Assembly (NCBI GenBank): GCA_035772735.1
Contig: JASDFA010000016.1
Location: 172,365,001-172,429,000 of the forward strand
DNA: 64,000 nucleotides
Source: Datura wrightii
Lineage: Eukaryota > Streptophyta > Magnoliopsida > Solanales > Solanaceae
Direction: 5' to 3'
Part shown: in pieces, positions 21,956 to 33,389 of the stretch
Layout: every line of letters starts with the position of its first letter
Position numbering within the stretch: position 1 is the first letter of the stretch
Notes under the pieces: model-generated
The model's input: the letters and a program-made list of their open reading frames with translations, nothing else
Database searches by the model: none
What the model was told of the DNA's origin: nothing
Program-made: the position numbers and the translations under genes

Positions 21956-23319
21956 GACCAGTCACATGTGAAGGAGGGTGAGCGCATCTGAGAAGAGTTC
22001 CCTGATGAACAACTCTTGGCACTGAAGGAGGCAGAACTCCCTTGATATGCAGATATAGTAAACCTGATAGTAAGTGGAGTATACCTACCAGAGGCAACTG
22101 CTCAACAAAGAAAGAAGCTGAAGCATGAGTCCGGTAGTATATGTCGGATGAGCCTTATTTATTCAAGAAAGGACCAGATCAAGTAATGAGTCAGTGCATT
22201 CCAGAGAGTCAGAAAGGTGAGGTGTTGAGAAGCTGTCATTCATCACCGTATGGCGGTCATCATGGAGGAGAGTGCACCGCTCATAAAGTGCTCCAATCCG
22301 ATTTATTTTGGCCAACATTATTCAAGGATGCAACAACATATTCAAGTCTTGTGATCAATTCAAATAATAAGGACAATCAGCAGGAAACATGAGATTCCAT
22401 TACATAACATCTTGGAAGTTGAGGTATTTGATGTGTGGGGGATAGATTTTATGGGGCCTTTCCCACCATCATTTGGTAATCAATATATTCTGGTGGACGT
22501 AGATTACGTATCTAAATGGGTTGAGGCAGCAGCTTGTCCCACGAATTATACCAAAGTGGTGGCTAAATTTGTAAAAAAACAGATTTTTACCAGATTTGGA
22601 ACTTCACGAGCAATTATCAGTGATGGAGGTTCACATTTTGTTAATGCCTGGTACCAAACTTTGTTGGCTAAATACGGGGTGCGGCATAAAGTGGCTACAA
22701 CATATCATCCCCAAACTAGCGGGCAGGTAGAAGTGTCCAACCGGGAAGTCAAGCAGATTTTGCAGAAAATTGTGAATGCTAAATGCAAGGATTGGGCAAG
22801 CAAATTCGATGATGCTTTGTGGGCATATAGAACTGCTTATAAGACGCCAATTGGGACTTCACCATATCGGTTAATTTACGGCAAGGCATGTCATCTACCC
22901 GTAGAGCTTGAACATCAGGCCTATTGGGCTGTGCGGAAGTTGAACATGGATCCCGAGTTAGCTGGAAAAAAGTGTTTGCTGTAATTGTGTGAGTTGGATG
23001 AGTTTCGATGGCAAGCATATGAGAGTGCTAAATTGTAAAAGGAAAAAACGAAGAGGTGGCATGACAGACATATAGTGCATCGAATATTTGAGCCTGGCCA
23101 GATGGGTTGCTATTTAATTCCAGGTTGATGTTATTCCTGGGAAAGCTAAGATCTAAGTGGTCTGGACCATTTGAGGTAGTGAGGATGACCCCGTACGGGG
23201 CGGTTGCATTGTGGCAAGAAGATAAAAGTGCTACATTCTTAGTAAATGGTCAAAGGTGTAAGCACTACTGGGGTGAGGGCGTGAATAGAGAGAAGACGTC
23301 TATCACCTTAGTGGATTAA
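21956..23319 (+). pseudogene. A3 integrase
   Basis: Linker with stops (22000-22140), then the zinc-binding HHCC region: histidines in CHSSPYGGHHGG (about 22231-22266), cysteines disrupted by a frameshift near 22340. The catalytic core is open at 22412-22984 and keeps D (GIDFMG), D (ISDGGSHF) and E (GQVEVSNREVK). C-terminal region 23107-23319 ends ...HYWGEGVNREKTSITLVD. This tail is what remains fused to the protease in A1 and A2. Confidence 0.8.
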
Positions 23320-23362
23320 TGAATGTGAGTGGCTTCGTGCCGCGACGGTAAATCAGGCGCTA

Positions 23363-23380
23363 CGTGGGAGGTAACTCGTG
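23363..23380 (+). other. Post-pol hairpin, A3 copy 1
   Basis: CGTGGG / CTCGTG around loop AGGTAA, six pairs of which three are G-U, 44 bases after the pol stop and right after TAAATCAGGCGCT. A weaker second copy (GTGG / CCAC around GAGGCAAA) is at 23451-23466 after ATGGCGCT. Confidence 0.55.
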
Positions 23381-23598
23381 AATGTAATGTAATGTAATAG
23401 AAAGAAATTATATAAAAAAAGTCATGCCATGACGAAAACTATGGCGCTAGGTGGGAGGCAAACCACTATTTTCTAATTAATTGGTGTTTTTGGATGATTT
23501 TCAGGAGGTACGGAGCCCAAACAAAATTTGTGGATGTGTGAGCCAAGGTAAGATGTTGGTAGAATAAGGACAAGAGACAGAAAACCTCCGGGTTGGAT

Positions 23599-23950
23599 CC
23601 GTGGCAAGGAGCCTGGCCTCCGCGATGGCCTCCGTGCCACATTGAGGTTATTTACAGGGGTGCCCATTTCCAGTAAGCCTGCGCGATGGCTCCATGGCAT
23701 GGAGCCTAAGCTCCGCGATGGCCTCCATGCCACGTTGATTCTATAAAGACGACGGGTTCACTTAAAAAATCGGGTCGACTCGGCCGAAACCCCTCCCTTT
23801 TAACCCCAAAATCTTCATATTGCCCTCATTTTTCCCCAAACCTCAGCGACAAAACCCCCCTTCCCCCTTCCCCCTTGAGCGTGCCACGTCGGAGCATCAC
23901 CAAATCCTCCTCTCTTCTTCACAACTAAGTGTAACAGGTATGTTTGAGTG
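23599..23950 (+). promoter_or_regulatory. Internal promoter-like region of A3
   Basis: A GC-rich block (23599-23736) with GCGCGATGGCTCCATGGCAT and CTCCGCGATGGCCTCC copies, the same words as in A3's LTR U3 (28006-28157). A TATA-like CTATAAAG (23740-23748) follows at once, then a C-rich leader (23785-23890) and a donor-like CAG|GTATGT at 23938. An acceptor-like TGTAG lies at 24663-24667, 21 bases before the post-pol ATG. Together this looks like promoter, 5' exon and intron for the post-pol ORF; none of it has been tested. Confidence 0.45.
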
Positions 23951-24667
23951 TTCGTCTTCCATTTTCATGCAAAATTCTTAGCATGAACACATGGTAAGTC
24001 AAAATTCCTCCCTAAGTCATGGGAACTTGATTGAATCAAGTTTTTATGGGGAAATAATGCAGTTAGGATAGTAATTTCTCCATACACTCGATAATGACAT
24101 GATGATTTTTGCACTTCATAAGTTATGTACATGTTGGGGCTGCTTGATGAGTTAAAAGAAGAGGAAAAAGATAGGAAAAATCATAAATTGGGCCATTAAT
24201 TCTTGTATTCTTAAAATTGGCAATAGAAATTAAGTATGAAGTGTTTGAAATGATGGTCTCTGTACATGTGAACATGTAAAATCCAAAAGGCTAGTGTTCA
24301 TCAGTGTAAGTTTTCAATTGCTTTAAGGCTGAGTCAAGCAATATTAACTTCATGAATTGCTAGACTAATGAACATGAGAATTTAAGTCTATGAAGTCTGA
24401 GTAGTACAAGAAAATTGCTCCATCTAATGTTTCTGATGTAATGCACCCTATTGGAAGATGCTGTATAATATTGCTTTATCCTGTCAAAGTAGTGATTCAG
24501 ATTAATTTTGGGAAGTAGCGAGTCATGAAAGTGTAAAGAAGGGGAAGTCTGAGTACCCGACTGACTATGACTCATGAAACCACACTAGCAACCAAGTGTG
24601 GGGTGATTAATTGAAGCCCGACCTTAGAATTGGCTAGCCATGTTTATTACTGACAATGTGAATGTAG
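23938..24667 (+). other. Intron-like leader of A3 post-pol ORF
   Basis: 730 bases, AT-rich, GT...AG borders, no ORF of note. It contains a purine-rich AAGTGTGGGGTG at 24594-24605 that resembles the 3' polypurine tract. Confidence 0.35.
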
Positions 24668-24688
24668 GATTTTGGCTGAACTGGAACA

Positions 24689-25909
24689 ATGTCGGCTCGA
24701 CAAGATAAGCGCAAAGGTGTCTCAACTTTTGGCACTGGTAGAAAAAGGTACATAATGGGTGCAGCTGTTCCAGTAGCCCCACCAGTTCCCAGGGGCCAAA
24801 AAAGGCAGTTCGGCACTAGATGGGTGGTGGAGGAACGTAAAAAGTGGTATGGCAAGCATAAGGAGTCAAAATACTTTCCCGAAGAGCAAATTGAGCGGGA
24901 CCATTTGGCATAAGAGTTCCCCCGGATACTGCACATGATACATGCCTTGGGTATGTACTTCATCTTCGATGCACCCAAGGAGTGTAATTTACACATGGTG
25001 AGGGAATTCTACGTGAGGTGGGACCCTACTCTATGTAGCCACACCATTAAGATCCGGGGCTAGGTGGTAACTTGGGAAGAACATCATTTAAATGCCATCT
25101 TGGGGACACCTGACACAGATCCACATCCCCTCCGCCAGCTGAACATCACACCACCATATGCTGATATCCGACACACATTATGTGGAAAAAAATCAGCAGC
25201 CAGGTGGAGGCGTCATAAGGAGCACGGGTACCACCAAACATTGCCATATTCACAAATGAACAGGGAAGCCAGAGTCTGGTTGAAGATTGTTTGCACTTGC
25301 CTTATTCTTGGGGTGCATATGACTGATGTCACCCACGACAAAGTTTGTTTGGTATACGCCTTGATGAAAGGCATGGAGATTAATGTTTGGGCAGTGATCA
25401 TATCAGCCATGAAAAAGGCCAGACTGCATCAGGGGTAAATGTATGGGTTTGGTGGTCTACTCACTACTTACCTCAGAAGCCATGACATTGAAGAAGAGGC
25501 TCTAGACTACAGACCGCAGTTCGACTGCCGTGCTTTGGACGTGACTAATACTAAGGCACCAGACACCACGTATGGCCCTGTGCTCTCATTAGCAGAGAGA
25601 CACGCGCATGATGATTGCTATGCTACCAGGATGTTTGGACATCAGATGCTACAACTGCGCATAGGTGGACGGCCCGCGACAGAGGATGAGTTGTGGCAGG
25701 TGGACATAGATTACCCAATGAATGAGCATGCTCGAGCCATGTGCAGGATTGGCCCAGCATTTGTAGAGCCGGTGGACGATGATGTACCCACTGATGAGGA
25801 GAGACTCCATGATGACTCAAACATTGAGTCGGATGAAGTTGAAGGAGCTGACACAGACCTCGGTGATGAGGCATTGGCACCAGATGAAGAAATTGAACCA
25901 ATCGATTGA
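24689..25909 (+). pseudogene. A3 post-pol ORF (env position)
   Basis: One frame of 407 codons from ATG 24689 to TGA 25907-25909, with internal stops at 24911, 25061 and 25436 but no frameshift. It starts basic (SARQDKRKG..., GRKRY), has a conserved middle (KWYGKHKESKYFPEEQIERDHLA; NREARVWLKIVCTCLILG; VCLVYALMKG) and a very acidic C-terminus from about residue 360. This matches the plant-specific domain often annotated as putative plant transposon protein in Athila elements. It is called env-like by position; I see no signal peptide or clear membrane helix, so an envelope role is unsupported here. Confidence 0.7.
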
Positions 25910-27645
25910 TCAGGGAGTTTTTACCACCCTAATTTTGTTCTTCAATTGATTTGTGCTAACACTGAGGATAGTGTTCAGATTAAGTGTGGGGTGGAGGTTA
26001 TCTTATGTTGTTTATCTGTGTGGGTAATTAATATGGCCTGTATAATCTGATTGGTAGTACTATGTTTGTTTACTTGTGTGATTTGACTACTGTAACATGA
26101 AAAACTGGTTTGTAATAGCTAGTAAGCTCTGTCCCAGGGCGCTTTGCTGTGTTGTGAAGATGTTACTTTATTTTGGCTATTTTTATTTTTATTCTTAATT
26201 TTTTTATTGTTTTGGGTTTCTCGAGTTTTGTTTTCGGTGCTTTTCCCAAGGATAGTCCCTTTGAACCGAAGTCATAGGTAGAGACTGTTCCCTATGATGG
26301 ATGGATGATGACCGTCTTAAGGGAAGTTAGTCGCGTTAGGAAATAGACAATAAACCCATCATTATTGGGCTAAAGCATTTCACTCGGTTAGATGCTAGAC
26401 TTCATAGAACATGCATTTGGACAAGCAAATGGTTAACTCTAAGTGGATCACATAGGTAGTGATGTTGAACTCTAAATTGCTGAATTTTAGGCTTAATTGT
26501 TCTTGTCACTCAATATGGATGAAATCATGAAAGGAGATAAGCTAACCAAAAGTTACCCTCTATGCCATGTGTGGTGAGAACTAGTTGTATTTCATGCAAA
26601 CTAACATCTAGAATTTTCCTTGTGTGTACAAAAAGTCGGAAATGACATTAAGCTTAGAGGACATGATTAAGACATTTCTTTATGAACTGAGATAGTTTAC
26701 CCATTTCATTCAGTGTTCCTAACCTTAATGATTTCCCCTAGTGAGCCCAGTTTGATCCTTTGAGCCTAATTTTTTCGAAACAACCCCACTAAGAAACCTT
26801 ACCCCATTTGTTCAAATAGCCTCAATGTCATTTTGATCCCAATAGATCCCATTGCGCTTTATTAAGGCAACATGAAAAAGGGGAAAGAAGGAGTGTGGGT
26901 ACTCCATTTGTAATTATAAGCTAAATATACGAGTTCTTCTAAAAAAAATTATATATTTATATGATGTATATATGTAGACACTTGTGTATATATAGTCTGT
27001 TGATGAAGTCATTCAAGGGTACAAATTCTGTGCATCTAGGAAGACATGGTGAAAGGAGTTGAAGTGAATAGCGAAAGAAGTAAGTTGCCAAAAAAAAAAA
27101 GCAAATGTGGAATTGTCCTAAAGTGTAGAAGGATATGAGTCACCACAACCCAAATGATCCTACCTGTCCCTTAGCCGACATTACAACCAGGAAAAAGTCC
27201 TTTTGATCCTATAAGTGTTGTGATGACCGGTTGAGTAGTACACTAAAGGCACATTCATGATGCATTAGATTCACTTGGAATAATCTTTGGAGTGTGAGCG
27301 ATTTAGTGCATAATATGCTTAAGTTCGATTATCTTGGTTTCATGGAAATAGAATCGTTGTACACAGTGAGGGCATATGCTGGGTGACTTTTGGTTAAGCT
27401 AATATTGTCCTATTATGATTCAGACATGTTGGCCAGATTTTCAGTTAAAGAGTTAATCATTAGGCCTGTATGATTCTGCTCATGAGAATAATGAATGAAT
27501 ACTTTGCTTGATGAAGTTAATGTTACTCCATGCTTAAAGTGTTTAGCACAACTAGGTGTGAGTTACTTTGGCCCCATAATGATGGTAAAATAGTTGCAAT
27601 CATGTCGAGGATACTAAAAGCTTGTCCGAGGACGGACAAGGGTAT
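25910..27645 (+). other. A3 long 3' non-coding region
   Basis: About 1.7 kb without a gene. A second AAGTGTGGGGTGG lies at 25982-25994, just after the ORF stop. The GATGGATGGATGATGACCGTCTTAAGG phrase near 26297 also occurs, inverted, in F near 31670-31700, so the region is inherited, not random filler. Confidence 0.7.
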
Positions 27646-27658
27646 AAGTGTGGGATAG
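27646..27658 (+). other. A3 polypurine tract
   Basis: AAGTGTGGGATAG immediately before the 3' LTR start TGATATTGGGC. Confidence 0.6.
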
Positions 27659-29087
27659 TGATATTGGGCATATTTATACAACCAAACTCCATATTTTCAA
27701 CCCGTTGTTAGTCTAGATAGGGAGAATATTGATGTATTCATGCATGTTTGAGTTAATTAAGGTTGTTTTTTTTTTTTCGGATTAATAATTCTGTGGTGAC
27801 TATTTGCAGGTGGAGAATACGGAGATGTCAGCTGGAGGAGAAAGTTAAACTCCGAGGGGGAATAGGCTAATATTTGGAGGGCGTAAAGAGAGAGTTGAAA
27901 GTTCCCCACCGTCACGCTAAGGATGGTCCGTGTTGAACAACGTGCCACATTACATGGGTGGAGGAAGAAAATTATGAAAAATTGGAAGGCACAAAACAGT
28001 GAAGGAGCGCGATGGCTCCGTGGCACGAAGCCTAAGCTCCACGATGGCCTCCGTGACACATTGAGGGGAGTTCCTGCTTTGCCCAGATTCCAGTGAGCCC
28101 TCGCGATAGCTCCGTGGCACGGAGCTTGAGCTCCGCGATAGCCTCCATGCCACGTTGCTAGTTTATTTCTGGGAAATTTTTCACTTGTATAAATAGAACA
28201 CTTAGGCTTTTATTTTGGATATCTGAAATTTTGCACGAACGTGGGAGGCAGGCAGTTGAGCTGAAGAAAATTCTAGGTTACTTCTCTTCTCTTTTCTTTA
28301 AAATTTCAATTGTTGGTATGATTACTACTTGTTTGAAGATGTTTAATCAACAAATGAGTGACTAAATTACCTCATTCTGAGGTTGAGGATAACTGCAGGA
28401 TTGTGTAATTTTATATCAATTCAGCTAATTCTCTTCTTTCATGAAAGGTTGTTATTCTATTCTTGCTTTGCATTGTTTTAATGTTTGGCCAACATTAAGG
28501 TAAAATTAGAATCCTAATTTGATTCTGAGTGGAAAATTATTAGGGTAGACTTGGAATAAGGGAACATATTTTTATCTTTGTTGTGAATTAAAGGTAAGAT
28601 TTGCGTGCAGGATAGAAATATACTTGCAACATCATATTCAGTTATCTAGGGAAACTATTTTTGATTCGCCAGAAGATGAGTTATTGCATCACAGAAATGT
28701 GTAAGTGTAGGGTTCATACTTCAGTAATTGTCTAGAGGTTCGAAAGACCCGAGCCATATTTTACTCTTTCCCGACCATCAACCTAAGAGAGAGGTTAGCT
28801 GAAAAATAATATAAATTATGCATGCCTGTATGTTACGCCTTAACCTTAGAGTGTTCATGCTATTGTTTAACTCATATTCTCTTATTTTAATTAGTGTTAC
28901 ATTAAATATTACTCTTTGACAACTATTAATTCGGTGTGTTATTCATATACTTGCATAAAGAAATTGTGACTCCTACAGTAAAAGGTTACCGCTAAGTTAC
29001 AGTCCTTGTGGGTTCGATACCTGGCTTGAAAGAGCCACCATATTACTTGTACGACCACGTGCACTTGCGTGCATTGGGGCGTGAACA
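27659..29087 (+). repeat. A3 3' LTR, 1429 bp
   Basis: TGATATTGGGC... to ...GGGGCGTGAACA. GC-rich block 28006-28157, TATA box TATAAATA 28188-28195 followed by GAACACTTAGG, ATGAGTGACTAA 28354-28365, and a U5 hairpin TGGCTTGAAAGAGCCA near 29024-29039. This is A3's only LTR. Short ORFs in it are not genes. Confidence 0.85.
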
Positions 29088-29092
29088 GATAG

Positions 29093-30565
29093 TCCTTGTT
29101 TTGTAGGTGTAAAATGCATATGAGGGACTAAATAATGATGGGTGAAGTGAAGGAATGAAGTTGGAAGTGAATTGAAAAAGATTGCAAGAAAACATGCCAT
29201 GGCAAGGCTGGCCGCGCCAGGCAGCGTGCCACGCTGTGCGTGTGCCGCGCCCAGTGCCATGCCACGCCCAGGCCATATGCGCGAAATGCTTCTCTCCAAG
29301 GCGCTTGCACGCCAGTGTCCATGCCACGCCAGGCACTGCTGCGCGCCGCAGGCCGTGTCACGCTGTCCATCGCGCTAGAGGAGCTCTGTGCCACTCCGTG
29401 TGTCGCGCAGGTACTTCGTGCAAGACCTGCCGATGATGAAATTTCCAGTGGGCTTCCGAGTTACCTCCGTGGCATGAAGGCAAATTGACGCGTTCACCTC
29501 CGTTCCACGGAGCCATTCCATAACAGGCCAAAAATTGCAAATGTCCTATTTACTATAAATTAAACTCTTAGCTTCTAAAATCATTTGTCACGAAATATTT
29601 TCTGGAAACCATAGAGGAGCGAAGGGAGAAGTAAAGAACTCACCTAAGGTTCACTAATTTTACATTCTCTTTTACCTATTCTTGTAAGTACTCTACTTTA
29701 AGGATGTTTTTAAGCTATTGTACGAACATGAGTGGCTAAAACCCTTCCCCTAGGGTTGAGGCTATGTGATATGATTGTAATGCATGAATTTGTTTTGGTT
29801 TGAGTTGTTAATTATTGTTTTTTCTTACATTCTTTATTATGGTTGTTTTTATGCTTGATCACCATGAAAACATACATGTTAAGCTAGGTAAAAGCTTTAA
29901 AGAGTAACCCTAGGCAAGAACATAGGAATGTAGGGAGCAAGTTCTTATCTTACAATAGGATTCACGGTTAGGATAGAAATTATACCTAAACTGCCTTGCT
30001 TGGTTGATAAAACGGGATGATAGCAAGACACCGACTTAGAATTATCACTCCACCACTTGTAGAAGTAGTTATGAAGCTAAGTTAGGTTAAATGATTAGAG
30101 GTACGAAAGTCCCTAATCAAGAGCACAAACCCCGTAAACCACATCCATGTAGTTGAATTGCCCATGAACTAGGATGTCACATCCCCTCTCAACGATGTAG
30201 TTGTGAGGCTAGTTTGTCGTGTTTAGAGGCTCGAGAGACCATGAACATCGCATTTCCAACTATGTGAGACAACAATTAATAATTTCATACGTGAACCATT
30301 ACAAAGTGTAGCATTGCATGATTATCCGACCTTAGCTCTAGTTGCTTATTATATCGTTTCCAGATTGTGTTGTGACCACCCCAAAACTTAATTATAATTT
30401 ACCGAAAACTTCTATAATCAACACTTGTGAAGGTTAATATTACACTTGAACATGAATATTCGCTGAATTGGTCCAGTCCCTGTGGGTTCGACATCCGGCT
30501 CTTAAAAAGGGCCACCGTATTACTTGTACAACCGCGCACGCTTGCGTGTGCGCTGGAGCGCAACA
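29093..30565 (+). repeat. S2 solo Athila LTR, right piece
   Basis: Continues the LTR begun at 17706. A GC-rich block (29200-29520) with GCCACGC/GTGCCGCGCC words, TATA box TATAAATT (29554-29561), ATGAGTGGCTAA (29728-29739), a U5 hairpin GGCTC...GGGCC and the end ...GGAGCGCAACA. The numerous overlapping ORFs at 29043-29540 reflect GC-rich repeats. With the left piece the LTR is about 1.6 kb. Confidence 0.75.
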
Positions 30566-30570
30566 GTTAG

Positions 30571-30823
30571 CTAGGGACTTGTCCCAGCACCTCATCAGAT
30601 ATAGATGGCTTTCAGACACAGATTCATCTTTTCAGTTCTATTTTCCATTGTATAAAGCTTTATGATTTAGTTCTTCTTCATAAATTGGTTTGTTATTTTT
30701 TTTAAAGCTTCTGCTATTATATTACTCAGATTACCAGTGTTATGATAGACCATGGGTTGACTTGGGGTTACTTGTGACTCCAAGTACCGTGTCTCATCCA
30801 ATGTATAGACTCGAATCATGGCA
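30571..30823 (+). repeat. E 3' LTR, last segment
   Basis: CTAGGGACTTGTCCCAGC directly continues the E LTR broken at 17705. The stretch CATGGGTTGACTTGGGG and the end ...AATCATGGCA fit the end of a Tekay LTR. Flank GACTA (30824-30828) would be E's target duplication. Confidence 0.6.
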
Positions 30824-32036
30824 GACTATTTGGCCAAGATAGTGACTAATCTCCCTAAGCACTTTAATACTTCACAACACTTTGATTGTTTTGTAGCACT
30901 TCCATCAATCTCCTATATTTTTCCTTATACCTCCTTTTATTTTTTAATTTTTCAGCTTTAGGTGACTAGTGGTTCAACATTAAGCCCATTCACAATTTTT
31001 TCTTTTTATTCATCATTTTTTTTTCAAGCTTTTTCTTCTTTTTCTTTCCCACTAACATCACCATCCTTATTTAGCAAATTTCACACTTTTCTTTTCTTCT
31101 AATTTCCACACTTTTTAGCTTTTCCTTTCACTTCTCCACTTATACACTTTTTATGCAAAAATTATCAACTAAAGAATTCTAGGAGTCATTTGGATCAAAT
31201 ACAAGTCAATAGGAAAAAGGGATTAATCTTAATAATATGGATATCAAAAGAATAAGTTATAGCTCAAAATGGCTAATTAGGATAATTACATCAAGGTAGA
31301 TATAATAGGACAAAAATAGGCAACCAAAGAAACATCAATACCACTTTCTGGATCCATCATTCTTATTTCATTTTGCAACTTCTAGAAATCAATTTAAAAG
31401 CATGAAGTATATCAAAAATTCCTCACATATAGGCACAAAATGGTTTAACACTAGAAATCAAGATCACATAAATACATATTTTCATATTGCATGCATAACA
31501 TAATTAAGCCCACTTTTTCAATTACAAGAGTCAAGTTCCAAAAGACTAGGTGTTTCTACCTTTTTCTTGCATTTTGAAGTAAATTTTATAAAGTCTCAAT
31601 GATACCTAATGTGAAGCACCTAGCATTCGTAAGGTCCAAGTTCTTGTTCTTCCTAATGACTAATTTACCCTTAAGACGGTCGTCATCCATCCGTCATCAG
31701 GAAAAGTCATGACGCAATGGCTAAAACAAATTTAAAATAAAAATCTAGACTCTCTAATCAGTTCTAAGGTACTAATCACTTGAAAAGTACCAAAAATAAA
31801 AATCGGTGAAACCTAAAATAAAATTAAAAACTAAAAAACTACTACAAACCAAGTATGCAATAGAAGTCATAAATTCCAAAAAAAACTAGGCCTACCATAC
31901 GCAAATTCAGCAATTAAGGCATGCATGGTAATATGAAGTTCACTTCTCCTACACCACACTTAATCAGTAACATTGTCCCCGGTGCTAATATAATAAAGCA
32001 TAAAGTAAAAGAGTGAAATAAAAACTCCCTGGGCCT
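30824..32036 (-). other. F 3' non-coding region
   Basis: No gene seen. The GGATGGATGACGACCGTCTTAAGG phrase matches A3's 3' region in the same orientation relative to the element, and AAGTGTGGTGT (31962-31952) matches A3's purine motif after the ORF stop. Confidence 0.65.
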
Positions 32037-33233
32037 CTAATCCTCGTCGTCTGTGGGGGCAAGAACAGCTTCCCCCATCTTAGAATCCTCCTCCTCAGCA
32101 TCACTAGACTCTATTTCAGAGTCTACTCTCGCCATCTCATCCTCTATGGCCACGTCATCATCATTGGGCTCCTCAAATCTAGACCCAACTCTACAAAGGG
32201 CTCGCAGATGTTCACCCAGAGGATAATCCATTTTGAGCTGCTCCTTAGTTACTCCATTCATTCTTAGCTGTAGCATTTACATACCATACATGTGATTCAA
32301 CATGTTATCAATTTGTGTATTGCACTCATTGATAGAAAGGAGTGGACCATGTATACCCTCGGGTTCCTTAGTCTTGGTCACATCAATTCTCCAAGGGTCA
32401 TACAAAGGTCTATAATTCGCCTCTTCCTCCTCAATCTGATGTCCACACAGAAATCAGGTCAAGAGACCCCCAAACCCGAAGCTTTGGCCCTTTTTCACCC
32501 TTGTTCTCTTCAACACATTCTTAATGATTACCCCAACATTTATTTGTATGTTGGTCATCAAAGCATATACAAGACAAACTCTTTCTCTAGTAACGTGGGT
32601 CACATGCTTCCCAGGTACTAAGCAAGCACAAATAATTTTCAACCAAACACATGCCTCTCTACTCATGTGAGCGAAACAAAACATGATACCCAAATTTTTG
32701 GTGGCGATTCCACATTGCAACTGAATTAGGGCCACAAATAGTATGTCTAATGTCTCTATAGGGGGGTTTCTTCATAATGTTCACAAAAGGTTGTGGATCA
32801 ACATTAGGTGTACCAAGTAAGCTGTTAAAAAAATAGTTGAAAAATTGATAATTTGTCCCCTAATTTTGACTTGATTTGACCTCTCCGTTGGCTTTTAAGT
32901 AGCAAGAAATTCTCTCACCATATTCAAATTACAATCACCCGGAGCATTAAATACAAAACCAAGACCAAGAGTGTGTAATCTATCTACCATGTGAGGAAAA
33001 ACTAGTGTCAAGAAATTCTTATCAATGAACATATCATGTGAGTATTTGGATTCTTTATGCTTTTTAAACCATTTTTTACCTTCTTATTCCGTGACCCAAC
33101 AGATCCCATAACACCTCAATAGTTGTGGTGCCATACTCACATCATCATGCTCCTCCTCACTAGTTCTCCTTGTTCTTTTTGACCCTTGACTTGAAGAAGC
33201 CACTCCTTTACCTTTTCTTGGTTTTAGTGCCAC
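32037..33233 (-). pseudogene. F post-pol ORF (env position)
   Basis: One continuous frame of 399 codons with at least five internal stops but no frameshift. The expected ATG is GTG at 33233-33231. N-terminus ALKPRKGKGVASSSQGSKR is basic. The conserved middle (KWFKKHKESKYSHDMF; SREACVWLKIICACLVPGKH; VCLVYALM) and FGFGGLLT match A3, as does the acidic C-terminus (32276-32037). Same family as A3's and G's ORFs; no membrane segment seen. Confidence 0.7.
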
Positions 33234-33389
33234 TTATGGGGATTACACAAGAAAAATATTGTCTTTTGTGATTGGTGAAAAAGTGTGGAAGAATTTGAAG
33301 AAAAAATGAAGTTTTTTTGGAGAACTTTTTTAGTATTTTTAGGGTGTGTGGAGAGGATAGCTGAAAGAATGGGGAAAAATATTAGGTTT

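Larger units (their letters stand above)
17835..29087 (+). mobile_element. A3: Athila-type element with full domain set but no 5' LTR
   Basis: Order: PBS, gag, PR, RT, RNase H, INT, hairpin, GC-rich promoter-like block, intron-like leader, post-pol ORF, long 3' non-coding region, polypurine tract, 3' LTR. The left end is exactly the first base of the PBS. The flanks AATAG (17830-17834) and GATAG (29088-29092) look like a five-base target duplication with one change. The host S2 LTR reads through smoothly when A3 and one flank are removed. Confidence 0.75.

Noticed and set aside
24689..25909. Post-pol ORF as a true viral envelope gene
   Set aside because: No signal peptide, membrane helix or cleavage site is visible; env-like only by position.
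29043..29540. Cluster of overlapping ORFs on both strands rich in Cys, His, Ala
   Set aside because: All fall in the GC-rich palindromic block of an LTR; no domain, and open frames on both strands follow from base composition.
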